Source of the DNA: Poronia punctata
Lineage: Eukaryota; Ascomycota; Sordariomycetes; Xylariales; Xylariaceae
Reading direction: 5' to 3'
DNA length: 64,000 bases
Assembly (NCBI GenBank): GCA_022579005.1
Contig: MU401461.1
Location: 62,001 to 126,000, forward strand
Shown: positions 45,084 through 56,913 of the stretch, piece by piece
Position numbering within the stretch: position 1 is the first letter of the stretch
Layout: the number at the start of each line of letters is the position of its first letter
Notes under the pieces: generated by a model
What the model was told of the DNA's origin: nothing
What the model saw: the letters and a program-made list of their open reading frames with translations, nothing else
The model's database searches: none
Program-made: the position numbers and the translations under genes

Positions 45084-46324
45084 GATAACATATTGTCTTC
45101 GACTTACACGTATCTACGATATATCTATCTACCTACCTACCTACCTACCTAAAACAAATGAATGAAACGTACAGTCTATTTTTGGGCAAAAAGGCACCTA
45201 CCTACCTACATACTTACTTACCTACCCCCTACCCCCTGACCATTCACCAATATGCGTATCCTTCTTACCTTGGCGCGCGTATAATAATACCTATCCCACC
45301 TGTGTGAATAAGCGACTCTAGATAATATCATGCATACCCGCAGCCCGGCATCTTTCATGATGATGAATTGTCGTGTGGCTTCGCCAACAATGCGAGAATG
45401 CGAGATCCCTAAAAGAGAAACTAGATCGGATGATCACAATAAGCACTTGTCAGCATCCTATCGGCAAAACTCCAGACTTTATCTTTCTCGATTTGACCCC
45501 CATCATTCATTATACTGCTACGAGTAGGTATGAGCACGACTTGAAAGTTGGGGGGGGATGTCTCCGTAGGTACCTTAGGTAGGCGAAGACATCCTTTTCA
45601 GCCTTATTTATAGAGCAGATCCTAGGTTAGATTTGTAGTCACCTCCCAACCTGAGCCTAGTACGCTCCCCCTCCCCCTCCCTTTTCCTTTTTAGGATATT
45701 ACGAGTACTTGATTGCCAACTTGCTGCGGCAGATCCACACCGGGTATCTGGCACTGGCTTGAATATGACTTGTACTTGTAAATTCTTCGGCTTCGGCTAG
45801 ACTACACACTACACAGTACCTAGGTTAGCTGACTCACAAAACGCGTACGTGTTTAAAAGCAGTGCCGCCTCCCTGGCGCATCTGGGGTGCATTGGTTTTG
45901 ATGATATACCGTTTACCTAGATTGCCGAAAGCCGTTCGGGAGAAGATGAGCGGTAAAGCCAATGCTTGCTTACCTAACCTACCTAACCTACCTACTCACC
46001 TGCAGTTTCTAATCTAATAACCCCAGAGCCTCGGACCGGTTTCTTCCAGACGCAAGCACACGGTCCCTCGTTAACATAAGATGACTTCCCTACCTATATA
46101 TGTTTCTTCATTTGGCGGTGAAGTTGTACACGTACGTACCTAGGTTAGAATGGACCAAATAGGGAAGGTAGGTAGGTTAGTGGTGAGAATATCTTTAGGG
46201 TTAGGTGGTCTTAGGTAAGTAACCTTCCTTTAAAAAACAAAGAGAAGTCCGCGGGGGCATTCCTGAAGGATCAACAGGAATTGTTGAAACGAAAGAAATC
46301 GAACCGAACCGCCACCCCATCGCC

Positions 46325-46351
46325 TTTTTTTTTTTTTTTTTTTTTTTTTTT
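46325..46351. repeat. Poly-T tract (27 bases)
   Basis: An uninterrupted T run lies in intergenic DNA. On the minus strand it would be a poly-A tail-like tract, but no retroposed gene or flanking duplication is visible. Confidence 0.85.
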
Positions 46352-47809
46352 CCCTCGCTACGTCACGTCCAAGTCGACAGGTTAACCTTCTGCCTAATAA
46401 TCCCAAGACCACAGTGAGGACATCGCTTACGAGTAGGCGCAAGGCAAGATGTAGATAGATGGCCACTAATGCCCCCCTGGGCCCCTTCCCCCCACGATGA
46501 CACGAAAACTTCCGATTAACTCATGGAAGCGACTTTTTTTTTTCCATCAGGGAGTTCTGTTGTCGGGTTCTTATAGGTAGGTAGATCCGGAGTTCTAGCC
46601 GCGGGAATCGTTTCGCAACTCCATAGAAAGTAGGTACAGGGGTTGGCATAGAGTTCGACTTAGGTGCCTAACATAGGCCTCATATCATGGACACCCTCTG
46701 GATATACCGATCTGTGAATTCATTTTCTTAACCTAGTAGGTATCCTTCCACTTCCCAACTACAGATTCGGACTCTCAGGCGGGTGGGTGTATTCTGTAAG
46801 ACCCTGACTGGTATTCTCCTCGGCAGAAGTAGTGAAGCGGGAGTCATAACAAGCGGCCGAGTTTGGCTTCGTTGGCTTCTTACAGGGAAACTCATCCGAA
46901 ATCAAATAGAACCGGACTCACGGTAACTTTACTTACGTGAGTGACGAAAAAGTGTCTCCTGTTGTTCCATTCCCTGCCGGGCTCCAAGTCTCATTGCATA
47001 GAATGATTAGGTAGGCACGCAGACAGGAGGGGCATGATAGTTATCGAAGCTCAAATCTACTTACTTACCATCTAACCTACTCTAGTTACGTATATTTACT
47101 TGACACAGCAGATTTCTACCTTCCCAGAAGCATCCGCATGAGGGGGAAAAAAAAGAAAAAAAAGAACAGAGACTTATTTATCATCCCACTCTTTTACAAG
47201 CGTGCAACAGTTAGAACGAACGTACAACCTTGTAGGTAGAACCGAGGCCAGCTAAATAAGAAGAAAAATCCGGGTACGCTTGATATGATGTACCTACCTT
47301 ATAACCTACCTCTTCGGTCCCGATATAAAGGATTCTGGAGATTTCCGTAGCGTAGGATGAGCTAGGTATCCGGGAATCTCCCGTATAGTTTCGTGATGCA
47401 TATTTCACCAAACAAAACAGTTCCATGCGATATCTCGCGTGTTATTAAACAAGTTGCCTCGGAACTTAATTTTGACTGCCCACCACGCAAACAAACGTGC
47501 AACTACAAAGTCGCTTTCCCATCTGCAACTTCGAGATTCCACATCCATAAAGACACACTTTGTTTTACAAGCGTGGGATTCATACACGTAAAAAGTACCT
47601 ACTTTCGAGATAGTTACGAGTAGCATATGACCTCTTTAGTGCTTATGTAGTTGTTCGATACCAAGATGTCTACCAGGCCGAGAAAAAGAAATGCGTAGGG
47701 ATGATGACTAGCCCGGTGAGTCTTGGTATTGGACCGGTTGTTGACGAATTACACATTTCAAAGCAAGCAAAATGTTAAAATAATCAAGAGCCGAGAAAAA
47801 AAGAAGAAG

Positions 47810-47819
47810 AAAAAAAAAA
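47810..47819 (-). terminator. Possible Pol III terminator (T run) of tRNA-Lys
   Basis: A run of ten T on the minus strand begins 44 bases after the mature 3' end of the tRNA. It is the first strong T run downstream, so it is the likely RNA polymerase III stop. Confidence 0.45.
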
Positions 47820-47862
47820 GGAAGGCTGCTATCTCCAGTTAACTGAAGAGCATCAGGAATTG

Positions 47863-47996
47863 AGCCCAATGCGGGGGTCGAACCTATGTCGATTTGTTAG
47901 TCAAATGCGAGCAAGAATTTTTGATTTTTTGAAAATCAACTTACCCGCAACCTTGAGATTAAGAGTCTCACGCTCTACCGATTGAGCTAACCGGGC
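47863..47996 (-). tRNA. tRNA-Lys (anticodon CTT) interrupted in the T-arm by a 61-nt GT-AG insertion
   Basis: Read on the minus strand, 47996-47945 gives GCCCGGTTAGCTCAATCGGT, AGAGCGTGAGACTCTTAATC and TCAAGGTTGCGG; 47883-47863 gives GTTCGACCCCCGCATTGGGC and T. Joined, these 73 nt fold perfectly: acceptor GCCCGGT/ATTGGGC, D-stem GCTC/GAGC, anticodon stem TGAGA/TCTCA around loop CTCTTAA (anticodon CTT, Lys), and T-stem GCGGG/CCCGC around TTCGACC. The anticodon loop has no intron at the usual 37/38 site. Instead 61 nt (47884-47944) split the T-stem after its fourth base. The A box (TAGCTCAATCGG) is intact, and the B box GGTTCGACC survives in the DNA because the insertion ends in G. CCA is not encoded, as normal for a nuclear gene. 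Confidence 0.9.
47884..47944 (-). other. Spliceosomal-type intron within the tRNA-Lys T-arm
   Basis: This 61-nt insertion begins GTAAGTTGAT, has a branch-like TTGACTAACAAAT ending 15 nt before the end, and ends CGACATAG. That is the same donor, branch and acceptor pattern as the protein-gene introns in this window, and unlike archaeal or yeast tRNA introns, which sit one base 3' of the anticodon and are cut by the tRNA-splicing endonuclease. Confidence 0.75.
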
Positions 47997-48472
47997 AGAT
48001 GTTGTTAGGTTTGCCAACGTTTAGTTCGAATCAAGTCAGTCCAATGTCGTGGAAAGAAAGAAATCATGTACCTACACGTAATTACACGTAAAAATAATCG
48101 GTGCATGATTTTAAGTTACAGGCTAGTCGAGTCTAGGTCGATGACTAATTCCAGAAGAGTAAAGTTTCATGTGTAAAATAGTACGTTATGTACCTGACTT
48201 GGGTTAGTACATGGTAGTAGTGAATATAGGCGCATCCATAAATAGGATCACGAAAGGGGCCATGGATGACCTATATTCATCGAGCTTCTGCTTTTGAATC
48301 AAGATCCAAGCTATACCACGCCGATGTGTTCTTATTGCTAATAAGATTTCGAAGATCAGAGCTTATCTCGGTCTCTTATAAAGGGAAAACGCCACATGGG
48401 AATTAGTCGAAATAGGTAGGTGCTTGGTTTATGCCGATGCGTTCTGACATCTACTGCAAGGTTTGAAACATC
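47997..48472. other. Intergenic between tRNA-Lys and the GH114 gene
   Basis: This is the 5' flank of the tRNA and the promoter of the GH114 gene. Two TTACACGTAA-like words lie at 48075-48095. No other gene seen. Confidence 0.5.
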
Positions 48473-49468
48473 ATGGCGGAGACGAGGATCGAAGATGATG
48501 TTCAAAAGGAAGCCGAATCGCACGTCGATCGCGATGATAACTTTATAAGGACGCCGTCTGGTTCCCCTGCGGTTAAGAATCTCTTTTCTCGTAAGAAGGT
48601 CATCGTCATAATCTCCATAAGCATCATGATTGCTGTCACTGCTCTGGCATTGGGCCTGGGACTCGGCCTCGGTCTCGCAGACGCAAGACCGAACCGTAAC
48701 TCGGCGTCATCTAGCAATTCGAAGGCCGACTTCGACCTCGGCCTGACCCCCGGAACAACATGGGACTACCCGCTCGGCTTCTCCCTGACTACAAAAAATG
48801 TCGACAAGGACACTCAATTTTACGTTGTCGACCTGGAGAACACATCGAAGAATGACATTGCGGACCTCATAAATGCCGGCCACACCATCGTATGCTACTT
48901 TAGCGCCGGCAGCGTCGAATCCTATCGCGACGATGCGGGCGACTTCCCAGATGAGGCGATTGGCAAGACGCTCGATGGCTGGGATGAAGAGCAATGGCTG
49001 GACGTACGCAACGAGGGCGTCCGCGACGTCATGACGCAACGTATTCGGACTGCCGTCGACAAGGGCTGCCAGGGCGTCGATCCGGACAACGTGGACGGAT
49101 ACCAGAACGAGTCGGGCTTCGACATGACCGAGGACGACGCGGTCGACTACGTGAGATTTCTCGCCGAGGAGGCCCACTCGCAGGGCCTGGCCTTTGGGCT
49201 CAAGAACGCCGGCGACATCGTGGAGCAGGTCGTCGATGTGGCTGAGTGGGCCATCAACGAGGAGTGCGTCGAGTGGGACGAGTGTGACAGCTGGGCGCCT
49301 TTCATCGATGCCGGCAAGCCCGTCTTCCACGTCGAGTACACCGAAGATGACGATGCCACGAGCGTCAGCCCCTCCCAGCTCAAGGAGGCTTGTGCTGCGG
49401 GTGGCAACTCGGACTTTTCCACCATTGTGAAACATCTGCCTCTAGATGACTGGGTTGTTAAATGTTAA
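48473..49468 (+). CDS. Membrane-anchored GH114 endo-alpha-1,4-polygalactosaminidase-like glycoside hydrolase
   Basis: This is a single-exon, 331-residue type II membrane protein. The layout is an acidic cytosolic start (MAETRIEDDVQKEAES), one transmembrane segment with a GLGLGLGLA end (VIVIISISIMIAVTALALGL, about residues 43-67), a Ser/Asn linker, then a TIM-barrel GH114 domain. Family blocks are TTWDYPLGFSL, AGHTIVCYFSAGSVESYRDD, FPDEAIGKTLDGWDEEQWLD, GCQGVDPDNVDGYQNESGFD, GLAFGLKNAGDI, WAINEECVEWDECDSW and KPVFHVEY; the Asp and Glu residues expected for catalysis are within the VDPDNVDGY and NEEC/EY blocks. GH114 enzymes such as Aspergillus Ega3, also membrane-anchored, cut partly deacetylated galactosaminogalactan. 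The rest of a galactosaminogalactan cluster is not in this window. Role in wall or biofilm polymer processing is inferred from family. Confidence 0.9.
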   Translation: MAETRIEDDVQKEAESHVDRDDNFIRTPSGSPAVKNLFSRKKVIVIISISIMIAVTALALGLGLGLGLADARPNRNSASSSNSKADFDLGLTPGTTWDYPLGFSLTTKNVDKDTQFYVVDLENTSKNDIADLINAGHTIVCYFSAGSVESYRDDAGDFPDEAIGKTLDGWDEEQWLDVRNEGVRDVMTQRIRTAVDKGCQGVDPDNVDGYQNESGFDMTEDDAVDYVRFLAEEAHSQGLAFGLKNAGDIVEQVVDVAEWAINEECVEWDECDSWAPFIDAGKPVFHVEYTEDDDATSVSPSQLKEACAAGGNSDFSTIVKHLPLDDWVVKC

Positions 49469-50650
49469 AATCTGGCAACTCTCACCTCGTCGCCTTTTCA
49501 CCATCAACTTGCAACAGTAGCCATCTTGTATTTTCCTCCGACTCTGTAGCGCTTTCTTCGCCCCCATGTCTTGTACACACTTCATGGCCAACTGTATAAA
49601 TGAAAAACATATCTATCTCACCAGGCGAATCCAAGTGATGCATGCATTACCGTGAGAATCGGTTTTCACCTTGGTAGAAATAATGGCCGGTGCGCGTATA
49701 CTCGTATGTACTAAGTAAGATCGATCGTACGAGGAATCCGAGTCAAAATGTCGCAGCCACTCGGGTAGATAGCGGACCTAGACCGGGTAACAAGCTGCAA
49801 CCATCTTACGCCTTTACGAATTATATATATCCCTGATCTTTATATCATAACAGGGCAATCTGACAGTAGGTAGTCAGGCATAGACCTGTTACCGTTACAC
49901 CTACGTACCTCAGTCTGTTACGTAGGTACCTATATCCAGGGTGCTGTCCTAGTATGATAGGAATATAATGTACGAGTACGAGTACACGTAAGTGGTTCTG
50001 CTACCCCTGAATTTGGAACGAACTGCCCCGCATTCGCAGAGGTACGTGGATTATTTTCAAGATCAAGAATTGGTGCCTACCTCGTACATGGTATTTAAAA
50101 GATATTCAGCTTAGTTTAAACTTAGAATCAAACTCGCAAACGGTGCTCCTTTTCTTTGCTCGTCGCTCTACAGGTAAATGTTCACAAGCAGGTCTCAAAG
50201 CTGGGTTACAGGCGCCCACTAGTCTAACCTAGATCCAAGGCGCGAACCGATGCTTATCTTAATGGTCACTATCGATAAGTACCTCTAACTTGATAAGAGA
50301 CACCCCGAGATTCTGCCGACCGCAGGATCCTAGGTAGCTCGACGTTGTCTTGGTTGTACCAGGTACCTTATCAGAGAGTGGATCGTGGAGCTGGGAGCTT
50401 CTGGATCCAAAATTTTCAATTCAGAGGCTTTGCGTTCTCACACTCGACCAGTCTTATTAATCGCAGGCGCGACGGATTGACAACCAAGTTCAATCACGAG
50501 ACCGACGCCGACGTATATCGGTCAACTCGAGGTTGCTGGATTATACGAAGCTTCGGAATTGAAACTGTCGCCTATCAGCCCAAGAACAGATATCAATTAT
50601 CACGAGTTTTGTATGCGCCAATCGAGTCGCGCTCGACACCAACTATAACC
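49469..50650. other. Intergenic, promoter of NOP56
   Basis: No separate gene is supported. The open frame 50345-50695 runs into NOP56 exon 1 in another frame and is not convincing. Octamers TACTCGTA/TACGAGTA are at 49699, 49971 and 49977 (the last two overlap). Confidence 0.5.
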
Positions 50651-52706
50651 ATGCCGCACATCGACTATCTTCTGCACGAGGTTAGCACTTTATAAGACTC
50701 TTTCCCCAAAGAGCGCCGCATATCCCATACCACGAGGGCCCGCGGGAATTGTATTAACGGCTACTAACGTCGACTTGCAACTTAGTCTGCGACTGGATAC
50801 GCCCTCTTCAAGGTCGTCCACCAGCAAGATGAAATCGGCTTACGGACCGAGGAGGTGAAGAAGGCCGCGGAGGACCTGGCCAAGCTTGGAAAGATGCTCA
50901 GCCTCACCTCGTATGCCGTCTGGCGATCGGCAGCGGAAGCGCTGGAGAACATCCATTCCATCAGCGAGGGCTTAATGACCGACTACTTAAAATCTACCAT
51001 CGAGCTCAACATTCCTCAGTCTAAGAAGAACAAGGTCGTCTTGGGTGTAGCCGATAAGAATCTTGCGGGTAACATCAAGGCCGCATTCCCTGGCATCGAA
51101 GCCGAGACCGGTGATACGTCCGACGTCGTGGCCTACCTACTGCGCGGTATCCGCCTGCATTCGTCCAAGCTTCTAAAGGAGCTGCATGAAGGTGATGAGG
51201 AGAAGGCACAGTTGGGTCTTGGCCATGCCTACTCCCGCAGTAAGGTCAAGTTTAATGTCCATCGCAATGACAACCACATTATCCGATCCATTGCTACCCT
51301 CGATAACCTCGACAAGGGTATCAATCTCTTTTCCCAAAAACTGAGGGAATGGTATTCCTGGCACTTCCCGGAGTTGTACCCGATCTGCTCGGACAATCTC
51401 AACTATGCCAAGGTAGCCCGTTTCATCGGGGATAAGAGCACACTTTCGGAGGATAGACTCCATGAATTGGCCGGACTTCTAGACGACGACGAGGAGAAAG
51501 CGACCGAGATTATCCAGAAAGCCAAGATTTCCATGGGAAGAGAACTCGGTGAAGCCGATTTGGAGAACGTCATCACATTTGCCGAGAAGGTCCAGAGCTT
51601 AGCTGGTAAGACCTCCTGGATTCCTATGGGATACAATTTCCCGGTGCTGACTCCCTCGATGCAGAGTACAGAAGGACCCTGTACTCCTATTTGACCGAAA
51701 AAATGAGCCAGGTTGCGCCCAACCTTGCCACTTTAAGTAAGTACCTTTTGGTGTTTTTCAGTGCTCTTCTCCGAAAAATCGGGGAGGCTTTGATAGCTTA
51801 ACACCACCTATAAACATCTTCTTGGCCCAAACTAACACATATTCCGTCCGTAGTTGGCGAGGTTGTTGCTGCGCGTCTTATCCAGAAAGCCGGTTCTTTG
51901 ACGAACCTGGCCAAATACCCGGCTTCCACACTCCAAATCTTGGGTGCTGAGAAGGCTCTCTTCAGGGCGTTGAAGACTAAGACGTCAGTATTCTCTTCGC
52001 GCTACATCCGCGCCATCCGAAACCTGACCAATGTCTGAACTGGCACTGACCATTGAATAGGAATACCCCTAAGTATGGTCTGATCTATCACAGCAGCTTT
52101 ATTGGACGCGCTTCACAGAAGGATAAGGGCCGTGTGAGCAGATACCTCGCGAACAAGTGTAGTATTGCGTGAGTAGCCCATCACCCTTTTCATTCTTGCC
52201 TTCAATCCAGATAGGCAAGCTAGTGATGCAGCTGGTTAACATCATCTCCTCCAGTGCTCGTATCGATAATTTCTCAGAACACCCATCCAAGAAGTTCGGA
52301 GATGTCCTTCGTGGCCAAGTGGAGGACAGGTTGGAGTTTTATGCTACTGGCAAGAAACCCATCAAGAACCAGGATGCCATGGTATGTTATAATTCCCCAG
52401 CCCTGTAGTTTTCTGTAACTGTATTATTCCTGCTGACACCCAAACCAGGACAAGGCTGTGGCAGATCTTCTTGCCGAGGGCGACGACATGGCCATCGACT
52501 ACGAAATGATCGACGCACCAGCTCCCGCCAGCACAGAGACGCCCAAGAAGAAGGAGAAGAAGTCCAAGGACAAGAAGGAGAAGAAAGACAAGGAAAAGAA
52601 GGATAAGAAGCGCAGACACAGCGAGGTCAAGGACATAGTGGATGCGGACGCGGAAGTCGACGGTGAGAAGAAGAAGAAAAAGAAGAAGAGGCACTCGGAG
52701 GCATAA
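50651..52706 (+). CDS. NOP56: Nucleolar protein Nop56 (box C/D snoRNP core)
   Basis: This is a core subunit of box C/D snoRNPs that guide 2'-O-methylation and rRNA processing in the nucleolus. Seven exons: 50651-50680, 50786-51605, 51665-51736, 51854-51983, 52061-52168, 52255-52381 and 52449-52706, giving 514 residues. The start [10 protein letters not shown] joins [19 protein letters not shown], a Nop56-type opening. Conserved blocks are [80 protein letters not shown], the Nop-domain core [20 protein letters not shown] and [20 protein letters not shown]. The first 65 residues are the N-terminal domain, the middle is a coiled-coil, then the RNP-binding Nop domain. The last 65 residues are a Lys/Glu-rich tail ([14 protein letters not shown]), as in yeast and human. 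I checked the introns for snoRNA C/D boxes and saw no convincing pair. Confidence 0.96.
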
Positions 52707-53412
52707 TAATCTCAATATTCGAGCTTCCTCCCCTCCCCAACCCCTTTCCCCGAATTTGACCTGACGGCGGGAGAAAAATAATCGCTTTGTCAGACAAAAA
52801 AGGATGGATGGATGGATGGATGGTTGGTTGTTAAGTGTTTGTCGTCGGTCTTCTTCTTCTTCTAACGCATGGTCATGGGCGTTTTTTGGGTTATTATTCT
52901 TACTTCGGGGTCTTTCTTCTGGTGTCTCGTGTGTATATGAAATTAGGGACCATATCCCACCGTTCTTATCAGTCTCCTGGCCCCCCTTTGTTTCCCGTAA
53001 CCTCGACTCAGTCTTGTGGATTTGCATGCGTAGAATCCGAAAGTGTTGATTATCCAAACGGCATTGGTCTAAATTTCTAGGCGTATGAGCAGCAAAACAA
53101 CAGCAACAGCAAACAAACTCTAGTGGGAGTAGAAAAAAGACATGAAATTTTATCACCAAACACGCCATAGTCAATTCGACCGACCCATTCAATACACCCT
53201 CAGATAGCCCAGCCCAGCTCCATGTCCGCGTGTGAAAAACGATGCCTGAAAAACGCCCTGTATAATGCCGAGACAACATCTGCCTCCCACGTCTTTAAAA
53301 CATGTCCCTTTGTGTCCTCTGTACAGCAAGCCCTCGTTTCTCATTTTCCGTACCCCTCTTCCGAAACGCTAAATTAAAGACCACTTCTCCCTAGAGTGGG
53401 CTCAGAAAGTAA
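52707..53412. other. Intergenic between convergent NOP56 and VPS4
   Basis: This holds both 3' regions. There is a GGAT repeat at 52803-52822 and TTCTTC runs near 52850. No gene seen. Confidence 0.55.
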
Positions 53413-55508
<2,096 letters not shown>

Positions 55509-56029
55509 ATGGCCGAGTTACAGGCGAAGCTTCAGGCGCTGTCCGAAGACTACCAAAAATTACAACAGGAGCTCCAGACCGCAGTTGAGGCCCGACAAAA
55601 AATCGAAGCCCAGAAACAAGAAAATCTCGGCGTTCAGAAAGTAAGCAGGTGTCTTATGTGTTCAGAGCTTTCCTGGCTGTTACCTCCTTCGTTTTTATTG
55701 ACCAAATTAAAGGAATTCGATAGGTTAAAAGACGGCGAAAGCATATACAAAGTTGCAGGTCCTATCTTATTAAAGCAAGACAAGATCGAAGCAGAAAGCA
55801 CTGTCAAGGGACGGCTTGACTTTATTGGCCACGAACTGTAAGTGCATCACAAGACAGGAGGGAGAACAGAGTCCAGTTATTAACCCTTTCCTTTTCACGT
55901 CGGAACAGTGACAGGACAGAAGGTCAGATTAAGGAGATCCAAGAGAGGTTAGAGAAGAAAAAGGGCGAGATTATACAAGCCCAGGCCGGGCTTCAGGCCG
56001 CTGCCGCACCAAGCAAGGCTACAGCCTAA
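55509..56029 (+). CDS. Prefoldin subunit 6 (beta-type)
   Basis: This is a subunit of the heterohexameric prefoldin chaperone, which passes unfolded actin and tubulin to the CCT/TRiC chaperonin. Exons are 55509-55640, 55713-55837 and 55909-56029, giving 125 residues, typical of this family. The protein is a beta-prefoldin: first coiled-coil MAELQAKLQALSEDYQKLQQ to QKQENLGVQK, a central hairpin EFDRLKDGESIYKVAGPILL and KQDKIEAESTVKGRLDFIGHEL, then a second coiled-coil RTEGQIKEIQERLEKKKGEI. The LKDGESIYKVAGPILLKQD block is diagnostic of subunit 6 (Yke2). Introns are 72 and 71 nt. The end is Ala-rich (AGLQAAAAPSKATA). Confidence 0.94.
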
Positions 56030-56913
56030 AAGCGATAATACCCATTTCTCGAGCTGAAAGTTGCGGACGGATGGTCTACGCAAATTTAGACAGGAGATTA
56101 CTCATGTTGCTGGATGTAGGCAATAATCAATCCGTGCCTGATATGGGTTTGAGCCAATAGGTCGGAATCAAGCCCCTCATAGACCAAGTCGTCCTGAGAG
56201 CTGAATAATAAGTTACTGTTCAGTCAATTTTCCTCAGCCGGACATGGGGGCATACAACCCCGCCATATTCGCTGTGCCCTGGATCTTCCGAGAAGGACAA
56301 CGTATTGGCATAGCTTTCGACTAAGAAGGTCGAAGCCAGTTTAAGACGTTCTGCTTCAAAAAAGAGAAGCTAAAATACTGTACTTGAAAAGATATACTTT
56401 TGCTTGCCCGCCTGGTATTACCTGGTCTTCGAATTCCAAGTGCTCAAAACCACACCTATCGCCAAATTAAGTTCATGCAATGACGTAAGCTGGCTAACCC
56501 TTAAAAAGTACCTACGTACCCCGCGACATGGGCTTCAGGTAGGAGGAGGTGGGGACCTTCGGTCGGCCATACGGCCAAGGCAAATAGAGCTCCGGGTAAC
56601 GCGCGTCCTACAGGCAATCAGTCCAGCGCTACAGTATCACGCTGTGTACTTTAACTTCTCAAGGCACACAACTACTGTTATGAACTTCAACTTTTAGCTG
56701 CTGCGTTGAAGATTCAGTTGTTTTACGAATCATTCTTTTAGTACCTTCGGCTCGTTTACCCCGCCATCCAGCTCATATACAGGCAAGCGCATCATTTCGA
56801 CATTCCAAGTCCTCATCGGACCTCCTCGAACTCGCAAACCGACCGAGTGCATATACGGTTCTTATGGCCTTATAGTCCGCATTAAGGTGTTTCTTTCGCC
56901 CATACTGCCCAAC
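56030..56913. other. Intergenic, promoter of the AMSH-type gene
   Basis: No gene is seen. A short open frame at 56404-56697 has no recognisable motif. Confidence 0.5.

Larger units (their letters stand above)
44927..47862. other. Long gene-poor stretch
   Basis: About 2.9 kb without a supported protein gene. It is unusually rich in CTAC/TAGG words: (CTAC)n at 45131-45150 and more CCTACCTA around 45200 and 45975. TACGAGTA octamers are at 45529, 45700, 46428 and 47615. A 27-base T run lies at 46325-46351. Short open frames (45330-45582, 47211-47626) are not convincing. Confidence 0.5.

Noticed and set aside
46325..46351. Poly-T run as the tail of a minus-strand retroposon
   Set aside because: No coding or SINE-like body precedes it and no flanking duplication was found; treated as a simple homopolymer.
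48707..49435. Long minus-strand frame of 242 codons opposite the GH114 gene
   Set aside because: Antisense shadow of a GC-rich coding exon; the sense strand has the full GH114 motif set.
51606..52448. Box C/D snoRNAs within NOP56 introns
   Set aside because: GTGATG-like and TTTGATAG words occur, but no matching D box (CTGA) with terminal stem was found in any of the introns.
52362..53279. Minus-strand frame of 305 codons overlapping the NOP56 3' end
   Set aside because: Driven by the Lys/Glu-rich repeat of NOP56 read in antisense (Leu/Phe runs), with no domain.
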